A program made the translations under genes and the position numbers. Positions 6,411-12,775 of a DNA stretch of 13,666 bases are shown here, piece after piece. The notes below the pieces were generated by a model. The model saw nothing but the letters and a program-made list of their open reading frames with translations, searched no databases and had not been told where the DNA came from. Each line of letters begins with the position of its first letter. Position 1 is the stretch's first letter. Origin of the DNA: an uncultured bacterium (GTDB lineage: Bacteria > Cyanobacteriota > Vampirovibrionia > Gastranaerophilales > Gastranaerophilaceae); contig CACYCU010000198.1 in the NCBI GenBank assembly GCA_902772945.1, positions 1 to 13,666 of the forward strand. The letters are read 5' to 3'.

Positions 6411-7624
6411 ATATTGAATAAACTTTCAAAAATCCCTTCAGAATATGTAGGATGAGCAAAACAAACTTTTTTCAAATCTTCAATTGTCAAATTGTTCTGC
6501 ATTGCGATTGCTATTTGTTGAATTAATGAGGATGCTTCTTTTGAAATTATATGTGCACCGACAATTTTGCCATTTTGTGTCAAAATTTTTATAAATCCGT
6601 CTGTACAGTTATCACAATGAGATTTGCCAAGTGCTGAAATCAACATATTTGATTTTTGATAATCCTGCAAATCCTGCTCACGTTTTCCAATCCAGGCAAT
6701 TTCAGGGTTTCCGTAAACAACCGATGGAACAAGAGTTTCATCAAATTCTATATTACCTATTTCTTTTAGTGCTTGTTTTATTGCAAAATGAGCAAGTTGA
6801 ATTTTGCCTGAAGCATCACCCAAGATTATTCCTTCGCTCTCGTTAGGGATTCTTCCAACCGCGAGCAAAACACATTCAGGAGTTAGGATTTCTCCTGATT
6901 TTAGGAAAACTTTTTTGTCCTCAATTTTTTCTACACTGTTAGAGAGGTACGTTTTTATTTTTTTTGTTTTGAAAATTCGTTCTATTCTTTTGGAAACTTC
7001 TATATCTGCAAGCGGTAAAAGATGTTCTGCCGTTTCGACTATAGTAACTTCAACATCAAATGCCGAGAATATTCTTGCCCATTCTATGCCGATTGCACCA
7101 GAGCCTATTATCAAAATATTTTCGGGTAGTTCTGTCATATTAAGAATATCGTCAGAGCTAAGTACAAATTTATGGTCGAATTTTAATGTGGAAAAATCTT
7201 TTGGTCTGGAACCTGTTGCGTGAATAATTTTTTTGCAAGTGTAGATTTCGTTTTCTGCTATTATATTTGATTTTTCAACTTTCGCTTCTGCATAAACAAC
7301 AACAACTCCTGCATTTTTTAGAGAAAGTTCTAATGTTTTCCTTAATTTTTCAACAACTTTATCTTTATGTTCAACAATTTTTTGATAATCAAAAGATAAA
7401 TTTCCTGCCAAAATTCCTAAATCTTCAGAACATTTGATTTCTTCATACAGTTCTGCACTGTGTAAAATTGCCTTTGTAGGAATGCAGCCTTTGTTTAAAC
7501 ATACTCCGCCAATTTTATCTTTTTCAAACAAAACAACTGACATTCCTCGACGTCTTGCTTCAAATGCTGCAGTGTATCCCGCAGGACCTCCGCCAATTAT
7601 TCCTAAATCAAAATTCTGTGGCAT
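6404..7624 (-). CDS. lpd: Dihydrolipoyl dehydrogenase-like flavoprotein, shortened
   Basis: A 406-residue class I pyridine nucleotide-disulfide oxidoreductase. It reoxidises dihydrolipoyl groups of 2-oxoacid dehydrogenases or the glycine cleavage system, using FAD and NAD+. Visible features: FAD-binding GGGPAG (11-16), the redox disulfide GGVCLNKGCIPTK (Cys42, Cys47), NAD-binding GSGAIG (174-179), and the C-terminal HPTYSE (His391, Glu396). The family is usually about 450-475 residues. Here AVGRIPN (255-261) is followed after only 7 residues by the GD of the second FAD motif (269-270), against about 35 in the E. coli enzyme as I recall it, so a segment of about 28 residues is missing in frame. 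ATG 7624 lies 10 nt after the alr stop, and ATAGGA overlapping that stop is the likely ribosome site, so translation may be coupled to alr. Activity is uncertain. Confidence 0.88.
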   Translation of the reverse strand: MPQNFDLGIIGGGPAGYTAAFEARRRGMSVVLFEKDKIGGVCLNKGCIPTKAILHSAELYEEIKCSEDLGILAGNLSFDYQKIVEHKDKVVEKLRKTLELSLKNAGVVVVYAEAKVEKSNIIAENEIYTCKKIIHATGSRPKDFSTLKFDHKFVLSSDDILNMTELPENILIIGSGAIGIEWARIFSAFDVEVTIVETAEHLLPLADIEVSKRIERIFKTKKIKTYLSNSVEKIEDKKVFLKSGEILTPECVLLAVGRIPNESEGIILGDASGKIQLAHFAIKQALKEIGNIEFDETLVPSVVYGNPEIAWIGKREQDLQDYQKSNMLISALGKSHCDNCTDGFIKILTQNGKIVGAHIISKEASSLIQQIAIAMQNNLTIEDLKKVCFAHPTYSEGIFESLFNIK

Positions 7625-7634
7625 TTTATAATTC

Positions 7635-8759
7635 CTATCTTGTATAAACTCTCGGTAATCTTACTTTTAATCTGCAAGTTAATTCATAATTAATTGTTCC
7701 AAGTATTTTTGCCCAATCATCTATGGAATGTTTTTCGTCAATTAATGAAATAACATCTCCAAGATTTGCATCAATTCCTGTTATATCAAACATCATTTGA
7801 TCCATAGTAATATTTCCGATTTGTTTGATTTCTTTTCCGTTTAGAGTGGCAAAAATTTTATTTGACAAACTTCTTGGAACGCCATCTGCATATCCGAGTG
7901 GAATTGTTGCAATTCTTCTTGTTCCTTTTGCAGTGTATGTATGCCCGTAGCTTACTCCTTCACCATCTTTTGCATCGTGAATATTAACTATTCTAGCTTT
8001 TAAAGACATAACCGGTTTTAAGTCGGGTTTAGTAACGTTTGCATCTTCCGGTAAATCAGGATACAATCCGTATAGTGCGATTCCTGCTCTGCGCATATTA
8101 GAATTCGGTACATCATAGCACATTGCACCCGCTGTATTTAGTATATGTAAAGTTAAACCTTTTGTATCGATATGTGATATTACACTATTCCACCTGTCTA
8201 TTTGTATTTGAGTTTTTTCTCTTATTTCGGCGTTAGCAAGATGTGTAAATACACCGCCGAATTCTAAATAATCAGCTTTTCTTACTTCATTTATAAAATC
8301 TACGGCATCTTCTGTTGAAATTCCAATTCTATTCATTCCTGTGTCTAGCTTTACGTGAACTTTCGGTTTTCTGCCTGTTCTTTCGTAAGCTTGTTTGCAG
8401 GCTTGCAAGTGTTCTTTGGAAAATATAGAAATTATTAAATCGTAATTTACTGCAGTTTCAACAGCCCATATAGGAACAGCACCCAAAACCAGAATATCGC
8501 AATTGATTTTAGCTTGTCTTAAATCAGCTCCCTCATCAATAGAAGCGACTCCAAGCATGTCAGCACCTGATGCCAAAAGCGTTGGCGCAAGCATGACAGA
8601 GCCATGACCGTATGCATCTGCTTTCACAACGGCAAGCAGCTTGATTTCTGGCGGAGTATTTTTCCTTATTTCCCTCATATTGTGTGCTGCATTTTCTATA
8701 TTTATTTCTACCCAGCTATCCCTGTGAATATTTATATTTGTTTGTCTTACATTTTTCAT
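7635..8759 (-). CDS. alr: Alanine racemase
   Basis: A PLP enzyme that interconverts L- and D-alanine and supplies D-Ala for peptidoglycan. With the start at ATG 8759 it has 374 residues, a normal length. The PLP lysine is in VVKADAYGHG (Lys46), the catalytic tyrosine is in GVSYGHTY (Tyr271), and GYADG follows at 289-293. An N-terminal TIM barrel and a C-terminal beta domain are implied. An upstream in-frame TTG at 8795 would add 12 residues, but that TTG is part of the -35 box of a good promoter and would be outside the mRNA, so I reject it. The gene heads an alr-lpd pair; lpd starts 10 nt after the alr TAG. No functional link between the two is obvious. There is no Shine-Dalgarno, so translation is probably leaderless. 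Confidence 0.95.
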   Translation of the reverse strand: MKNVRQTNINIHRDSWVEINIENAAHNMREIRKNTPPEIKLLAVVKADAYGHGSVMLAPTLLASGADMLGVASIDEGADLRQAKINCDILVLGAVPIWAVETAVNYDLIISIFSKEHLQACKQAYERTGRKPKVHVKLDTGMNRIGISTEDAVDFINEVRKADYLEFGGVFTHLANAEIREKTQIQIDRWNSVISHIDTKGLTLHILNTAGAMCYDVPNSNMRRAGIALYGLYPDLPEDANVTKPDLKPVMSLKARIVNIHDAKDGEGVSYGHTYTAKGTRRIATIPLGYADGVPRSLSNKIFATLNGKEIKQIGNITMDQMMFDITGIDANLGDVISLIDEKHSIDDWAKILGTINYELTCRLKVRLPRVYTR

Positions 8760-8766
8760 ATATACA

Positions 8767-8795
8767 AGTATAGTACTATTATGAAACAATGGCAA
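8767..8795 (-). promoter_or_regulatory. alr promoter, leaderless type
   Basis: Read on the minus strand: TTGCCA at 8795-8790, a 17-nt spacer and TATACT at 8772-8767. The -10 box ends 7 nt before ATG 8759, which predicts a transcript starting at or next to the start codon. The promoter begins just 7 nt past the stop of the upstream gene on the same strand. Confidence 0.68.
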
Positions 8796-8802
8796 TTAAT
8801 TT

Positions 8803-9495
8803 TTATCTGGCTTCTTTTACTACAGCTATAGTGTCTTCAATTTCTGTTTTTAAAAAATCAAGTTGTTCATTTATAACATTGTCGTTATATAGGTATCCTG
8901 CGCCTGTATATGCCAGATAAGGTCTGTATTTTTCTGCCTCGGAACGCAGCGTTGCAACTGATTGAGAATGTGTGCTGAGTGTTTGAAGTTTTTTAAATGA
9001 TTCAAAATTCAGTTCGGGTTTATCAGCATATTTTTCTTCTAAATATTTCATACTTTGAGTAAAAAAGTATACTTTTGCATTAAATTTTTGTACATCATAG
9101 CCGTTTTCTATGCAGGCAAGGATATTTTCCATTTGTGGTAAAAGCTCATTTATGTCGTTCAGGTATGCAGAGGTTTTGTCCGTTTTTAGCATTATGTTTA
9201 CGAAAGCCGGATTATCTCTTGGAACAGGCTTAATTTCATCTGAGGAATTAAATTTTTTAGAATCTTCATATAAAGGTTTAGAAACATTCGGTTCTGAAGA
9301 TTTAAACCCCTTTGTAACGTCAGGTAAATCCCCAACGTAACCGCTTCCTTTATTGTCATATTCAACCGGTTGAGGAGCTTCTACCGGCGGTTTGTCAATA
9401 TCTTGTTTTTTGTTCTTTTTCCAGTTAAAGCTGAACGCATCAGAGCTTTCTGCGAATAATAATAGGGCTATACTTAATACAAATAACTTCTTCAT
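8803..9495 (-). CDS. Secreted protein of unknown function
   Basis: A 230-residue protein with a clear signal peptide (MKKLFVLSIALLLFAESSDA) and a likely signal peptidase I cut after Ala20. The mature N-terminus is basic (NWKKNKK), followed by a Pro-rich linker (residues about 36-45, PPVEAPQPVE) and a low-complexity polar region. A mostly helical domain starts at about residue 95. No cysteine pattern, catalytic motif or anchor is evident and I recognise no family. It probably acts in the periplasm or envelope. A perfect TATAAT at 9502-9507 lies 6 nt before the ATG with no Shine-Dalgarno, another leaderless-type arrangement. Alr follows on the same strand but has its own promoter, and no terminator is seen between them. 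Confidence 0.8.
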   Translation of the reverse strand: MKKLFVLSIALLLFAESSDAFSFNWKKNKKQDIDKPPVEAPQPVEYDNKGSGYVGDLPDVTKGFKSSEPNVSKPLYEDSKKFNSSDEIKPVPRDNPAFVNIMLKTDKTSAYLNDINELLPQMENILACIENGYDVQKFNAKVYFFTQSMKYLEEKYADKPELNFESFKKLQTLSTHSQSVATLRSEAEKYRPYLAYTGAGYLYNDNVINEQLDFLKTEIEDTIAVVKEAR

Positions 9496-9501
9496 AACTA
9501 T

Positions 9502-9507
9502 ATTATA
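9502..9507 (-). promoter_or_regulatory. -10 box (TATAAT) of the 8803-9495 gene
   Basis: A perfect TATAAT read on the minus strand ends 6 nt before the ATG at 9495. The -35 region at 16-18 nt is weak. It fits the same leaderless pattern as lipA and alr. Confidence 0.5.
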
Positions 9508-9582
9508 ATTATTTATTTTAAAAAATCATCATTTATGTGAATTAGTCATTGTAAAAATATGTAACAATATAGCGCATTTTTC

Positions 9583-9610
9583 TAAAGTTTTTTGATTTCA
9601 ATGCCGATAT
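9583..9610 (+). promoter_or_regulatory. Sigma28 (FliA/SigD)-type promoter of the 9638 operon
   Basis: TAAAGTTT at 9583-9590 matches the sigma28 -35 consensus at all 8 positions. After 12 nt, GCCGATAT at 9603-9610 matches the Gram-negative consensus GCCGATAA at 7 of 8 and the Bacillus SigD form GCCGATAT exactly. The spacing of TAAA to GCCGATAT (16 nt) is at the upper end of the known range. A leader of about 20 nt follows, with AAGGAG at 9627-9631. I see no equally good sigma70 promoter here. Confidence 0.72.
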
Positions 9611-9637
9611 ATAAATTGTTAATAGAAGGAGTATAGT

Positions 9638-9853
9638 ATGGACGAGAATAAATATACTGATATGGAAGATTTGATGTTAGATTATGGTGAAATGACAAGT
9701 TTTAACTTTGATTCACTTGATTACAAACAGGTAAGGGAATTGCAGCGAATTACTGAGTATGATAAACAACCATATACTTTTAAATACGGTAATTTTGACT
9801 TGGTAGATATGATTCATGCGTTTATTACGCAAAATCAAAAAGAAAACGCATAG
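9638..9853 (+). CDS. Small acidic protein of unknown function, first gene of a sigma28-type operon
   Basis: A 71-residue, Asp/Glu/Tyr-rich soluble protein with no signal peptide or membrane segment. AAGGAG at 9627-9631 lies 6 nt before the ATG, which fixes the start. The N-terminal half is acidic (MDENKYTDMEDLMLDYGEM) and the C-terminal half could be helical (DLVDMIHAFITQNQ). I recognise no family. The gene lies behind a near-consensus sigma28 promoter, which in characterised bacteria serves flagellar, motility and chemotaxis genes, so a role with those systems is a reasonable but unproven guess. The next gene starts 7 nt after its stop. Confidence 0.75.
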   Translation: MDENKYTDMEDLMLDYGEMTSFNFDSLDYKQVRELQRITEYDKQPYTFKYGNFDLVDMIHAFITQNQKENA

Positions 9854-9860
9854 GTGTATT

Positions 9861-10070
9861 ATGAACGATAAAGAATTATTTGAAAATAATTGTTTGCCTC
9901 TTTTTTGGCTTGAGGATGAAGAAGAATTTGAAGCTCCTCAAAAAAGAAAAGACTTGCAGACACTTCTGGCCGAACTGGAAGAAATAAAAAATCGAATTGA
10001 TGATCTTTCAGCAAAAGAATGGCATCTTGCAAAGTTGATGAAATTTCATCAAGCAGGATTTTCACGATAA
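9861..10070 (+). CDS. Small helical protein of unknown function, second gene of the operon
   Basis: A 69-residue protein starting at ATG 9861. The longer frame from 9816 would overlap the previous gene and has no ribosome site. AGGTG at 9852-9856 overlaps the stop codon of the first gene and lies 4 nt from the ATG, suggesting translational coupling. After an acidic, aromatic N-terminus (LPLFWLEDEEEFE) comes a predicted amphipathic helix or coiled coil (LQTLLAELEEIKNRIDDLS). Its size and helical character resemble small secretion or flagellar chaperones, but there is no sequence match to support that. It ends 41 nt before a strong terminator. Confidence 0.68.
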   Translation: MNDKELFENNCLPLFWLEDEEEFEAPQKRKDLQTLLAELEEIKNRIDDLSAKEWHLAKLMKFHQAGFSR

Positions 10071-10090
10071 CTACTACTACACACACTAGA

Positions 10091-10140
10091 GCTACCAATC
10101 TTGGGGTGGCACGTCGAAGAATACTTCGACGATTTTTTTT
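10091..10140 (+). terminator. Terminator of the 9638 operon, with an upstream hairpin
   Basis: CGTCGAAG (10112-10119) and CTTCGACG (10124-10131) form a perfect 8-bp stem with a 4-nt loop, followed by A and eight T residues: a strong rho-independent terminator on the plus strand. Just before it, GCTACC (10091-10096) and GGTGGC (10105-10110) can pair, with one G-U, into a second hairpin. The T-run overlaps the mnmE stop codon on the other strand. Confidence 0.9.
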
Positions 10141-11476
10141 ATTTTCCTATGCAAAAATGATCGAAGATATTATTCAAAATATCATCGGTAATAACTTCTC
10201 CTGTAAGTTCATCAAGGTATAAAAGAGCTGATTTAAGATCTATTGATATCAAATCTTGAAGTTGATGTTCTTTTGCCGCATCAAGAGCCAGCATCATACT
10301 TGTACGACATTTTTCAAGACAATCTTGCTGTCTGTTATTTGTTACAAATTCGCTATCTTCCAATGAAAAATTATATGATGTCTGTTTAATTTTTTCTTTT
10401 AATTCATCCAATCCCTGTTTTGTGACTGTTGAAAGGTATAAAATATTATTATCTTTTTTGAAATTTTCCTCTAATAAATCAGATTTATTTGCAATTATAA
10501 TATTATTTTTATTTTTAATCAGTTCATATATTGCTTTGTCATCTTCATTCATTCCTTTTGAAGCATCATAAAGGAATAATATGAGATCAGCTTCATTTGC
10601 AGATTGTTTGGAAAATTCTATTCCGATTTCTTCGACTTTATCTTCACTGTCTCGTATTCCTGCAGTGTCGATAAGTGTTATTGCAACATCCCAATCAAGA
10701 GTTTCTTTAATTACATCACGCGTAGTTCCTGCTATATCCGTTACTATTGCCCTCTCAACATTTAAAAGAGTGTTAAACAAAGACGATTTTCCGACATTTG
10801 GTTTCCCAACTATTGCTATTTTTATTCCTTGGCGCATTATGTTTGAAGAATTTGCAGAAGATAAAATTTCATCAATTTTAGAAACAATTTTTTCAAATTC
10901 TTCAATAATGTATTCATATTCCGGTTCTGCAACGTCTTCAGGAAAGTCAATACCTGCAATTATTTTAGACAAAACATTGAATATATCTTGTCTGATTTCT
11001 TTTGTTTTTTTGCCTAAAATTCCGGATAAATTTTTTGCTGAAAGTTTGGCAAAATCTTTTGTTTTAGCATGAATCAGGTCTGCAACAGCTTCAGCTTGTG
11101 ACAAATCCATCTTTTTATTCAAAAATGCCCGTTTGGTAAATTCTCCTTTTTCTGCCATTCTTGCACCGTTTTTTAAAACAATGTCGAGTACATTTTTTAC
11201 AACGTTAATTCCGCCGTGGCAGTGAATTTCAATAACGTCTTCACCTGTATAGCTATTTGGATTTTTAAAAGGTAATACTATTACTTCATCAATTTTTTTG
11301 TTATCTGAAACAATCCATCCGTGTTCAATTTTTCCTGCTTGAATATTCTTTTTAGAAAAAATTTTATCTATGATTTGGAAGCTGTCATCTCCTGAAATCC
11401 TGATAACACCAACTCCTCCTGTTCCTATAGGAGTCGCTATTGCAGCTATTGTTTCAAATTCCTGATTGATATTCAT
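10139..11476 (-). CDS. mnmE: tRNA modification GTPase MnmE (TrmE)
   Basis: A 445-residue protein. With MnmG it installs the 5-carboxymethylaminomethyl group on wobble U34 of certain tRNAs, using GTP hydrolysis and a folate carrier. The N-terminal tetrahydrofolate-binding domain (IAAIATPIGTGGVGVIRISG) is followed by a helical domain with an inserted G domain. Its motifs are G1 GKPNVGKS (224-231), G2 GTTRD (250-254), G3 DTAG (270-273) and G4 NKSD (330-333). The C-terminal CIGK (442-445) is the family's C-x-G-K signature. Length is typical. It starts 22 nt after bioY on the same strand with no terminator, so it is probably cotranscribed. TAAAAT at 11483-11488 lies 6 nt before the ATG and could drive an extra, leaderless transcript, but no -35 is clear. 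mnmG is not in the window. Confidence 0.96.
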   Translation of the reverse strand: MNINQEFETIAAIATPIGTGGVGVIRISGDDSFQIIDKIFSKKNIQAGKIEHGWIVSDNKKIDEVIVLPFKNPNSYTGEDVIEIHCHGGINVVKNVLDIVLKNGARMAEKGEFTKRAFLNKKMDLSQAEAVADLIHAKTKDFAKLSAKNLSGILGKKTKEIRQDIFNVLSKIIAGIDFPEDVAEPEYEYIIEEFEKIVSKIDEILSSANSSNIMRQGIKIAIVGKPNVGKSSLFNTLLNVERAIVTDIAGTTRDVIKETLDWDVAITLIDTAGIRDSEDKVEEIGIEFSKQSANEADLILFLYDASKGMNEDDKAIYELIKNKNNIIIANKSDLLEENFKKDNNILYLSTVTKQGLDELKEKIKQTSYNFSLEDSEFVTNNRQQDCLEKCRTSMMLALDAAKEHQLQDLISIDLKSALLYLDELTGEVITDDILNNIFDHFCIGK

Positions 11477-11498
11477 AAGTTAATTTTATCATAAAATT

Positions 11499-12140
11499 TT
11501 ACATAAAAAACCAAAGCAATATTTTAATATATTTGGCGATAAATACTGTAGCAAAACTAAAAATAATGTCATAAATTATTTTTATTCCGCTTTGTGCTTG
11601 AATCCAACCGCTCATAAATGCCCAGCCTTCGTGTCTTATTCCGGCAATGAACAGCATATATAAAACTCCGATAATATGTATAGTCAAAACTCCGACAATT
11701 ACAGCTTGTAGGATATTTCGGTTTGAAAATCCGCTTTTTAATATTGAACCTGCAAAAAATATTGCCGGAATGTAGCCTATTATATATCCAAAACCGTATT
11801 CAAAAATATATTTTGGCCCACCTCCAAGAGCAAATACAGGGATAACGAAAAGTCCCAATAGAATGTATAATAATATACTTATTAATCCGTATTTCCGTCC
11901 TAAAAATGCTCCGACAAAAAGTACTACGGGAATTTGCGGAATCAGTTTATAAGTATATAAATAATCTTTGAATGAGACATTTTCTCCGTTAAAAATACCT
12001 GAAGGTATGATAAAGTGAGTAATATCAAGTTGAATAAATGTTGCAAGAATGATTAAAAATGTGCAACATAGCAAAAGCAGAATACTGCCCAGCGAAAATC
12101 TGATACCTTCTATTTCTCGTCTAACTAATCTCCCTGACAT
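11499..12140 (-). CDS. bioY: BioY-family biotin transporter subunit
   Basis: A 213-residue membrane protein, the substrate-binding S component of an energy-coupling factor (ECF) biotin importer. About six hydrophobic segments are present. The BioY-like core LIPQIPVVLFVGAFLGRKYG is followed by LLYILLGLFVIPVFALGGGP and FGYIIGYIPAIFFAG, which matches the family well. BioY can bind and import biotin and often shares a general EcfA/EcfT module, which is not seen here. ATG 12140 overlaps the end of rimI by 20 nt, so translation is probably coupled. No Shine-Dalgarno is obvious. The presence of an importer hints at biotin scavenging rather than synthesis, but the rest of the genome is not visible. 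Confidence 0.9.
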   Translation of the reverse strand: MSGRLVRREIEGIRFSLGSILLLLCCTFLIILATFIQLDITHFIIPSGIFNGENVSFKDYLYTYKLIPQIPVVLFVGAFLGRKYGLISILLYILLGLFVIPVFALGGGPKYIFEYGFGYIIGYIPAIFFAGSILKSGFSNRNILQAVIVGVLTIHIIGVLYMLFIAGIRHEGWAFMSGWIQAQSGIKIIYDIIFSFATVFIAKYIKILLWFFM

Positions 12141-12663
12141 AAGCTATTTTCCCGCTAAAATCTCTTATATTTTTTTCGTACTCTAATTTAAATTTATCGT
12201 AAAAAATGTTTTCTGTCCACATTATTAATGCATCTTCATTGTTGTCTTGATAATAACCTTTTCGTGTTCCCAATGATTTGAAACCGTATTTTTCATATAA
12301 ATTTATTGCAGGAATATTGCCAACTCTTACTTCCAAAGTTATAAATTTAACCATATCTTTGTAGCAATCATCAATAATTGTTTTTAAAAGCAGTTCTCCT
12401 ATATGTTTGCGTCTGTATTTTGGATTTACCGCAATATTTGTGATGTGTGCTTCTTCAAGTATGTGCCAGCATCCGCAGTATGCAATGAGTTCATCTTTTT
12501 CATTTAAAACGCTGTAATATCTTGCAAGTTCATTAGACAATTCTCCCATAAAAGAGTCTTTGGACCAATGATGATTTCCGTATGCGAGTTGTTCGATTTC
12601 GATTACTGAATCTACATCTTTTTTCTCCATTGATCTGATTTTTACGGTTAATAATGCGTCCAT
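12121..12663 (-). CDS. rimI: GNAT acetyltransferase, RimI-like
   Basis: A 180-residue GNAT-fold protein resembling RimI, the N-alpha-acetyltransferase of ribosomal protein S18. The acetyl-CoA loop is around RRKHIG (84-89), and ITLEVRVGNIPAINLYEKYGF (108-128) followed by RKGYYQD is a typical RimI block. Substrate cannot be proven by sequence. The last 30 or so residues extend past the usual RimI end (about 150 residues) and may be lineage-specific. It is the first gene of a rimI-bioY-mnmE unit, with bioY starting 20 nt inside it. The start at ATG 12663 is supported by a promoter whose -10 box ends 6 nt upstream; no Shine-Dalgarno is present. Confidence 0.86.
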   Translation of the reverse strand: MDALLTVKIRSMEKKDVDSVIEIEQLAYGNHHWSKDSFMGELSNELARYYSVLNEKDELIAYCGCWHILEEAHITNIAVNPKYRRKHIGELLLKTIIDDCYKDMVKFITLEVRVGNIPAINLYEKYGFKSLGTRKGYYQDNNEDALIMWTENIFYDKFKLEYEKNIRDFSGKIAYVREIS

Positions 12664-12669
12664 AAGTTA

Positions 12670-12699
12670 ATATTAACATACACAAAACAAGCTAAACAA
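12670..12699 (-). promoter_or_regulatory. rimI operon promoter, leaderless type, over a 12-bp palindrome
   Basis: Read on the minus strand: TTGTTT at 12699-12694, an 18-nt spacer and TAATAT at 12675-12670, which ends 6 nt before the rimI ATG. The -10 box sits inside the perfect palindrome GTTAATATTAAC (12666-12677), a possible operator. Confidence 0.52.
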
Positions 12700-12721
12700 T
12701 TTATTAAATTTTGTTTACCTC

Positions 12722-12750
12722 TTGATAAAAACTGCGCTATATGGTATTAT
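12722..12750 (+). promoter_or_regulatory. Sigma70-type promoter of the GGDEF gene
   Basis: TTGATA at 12722-12727, a 17-nt spacer and TATTAT at 12745-12750. The predicted transcript starts near 12757, giving a leader of about 19 nt with AGGAG at 12763-12767, 8 nt before ATG 12776. The TTG at 12722, a possible start codon, is part of the -35 box. Confidence 0.72.
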
Positions 12751-12775
12751 TCAGATAATAATAGGAGAAAGCTTT

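Noticed and set aside
6804..7223. Plus-strand ORF of 139 codons opposite lpd
   Set aside because: Covered by recognisable lpd motifs on the minus strand; no initiation signal.
8145..8172. TAAAGTTA followed by CGATAT on + opposite alr
   Set aside because: Spacing is about 2 nt short, the -10 core lacks CCG, and no plus-strand gene follows.
9816..9860. Upstream extension of the second small gene to ATG 9816
   Set aside because: It would overlap the first gene, has no ribosome site, and gives a very basic unlikely N-terminus. AGGTG before ATG 9861 supports the shorter form.
10581..11072. Plus-strand ORF of 163 codons opposite mnmE
   Set aside because: MnmE on the minus strand has all its G motifs across this region, and the plus ORF shows no motif and no ribosome site.
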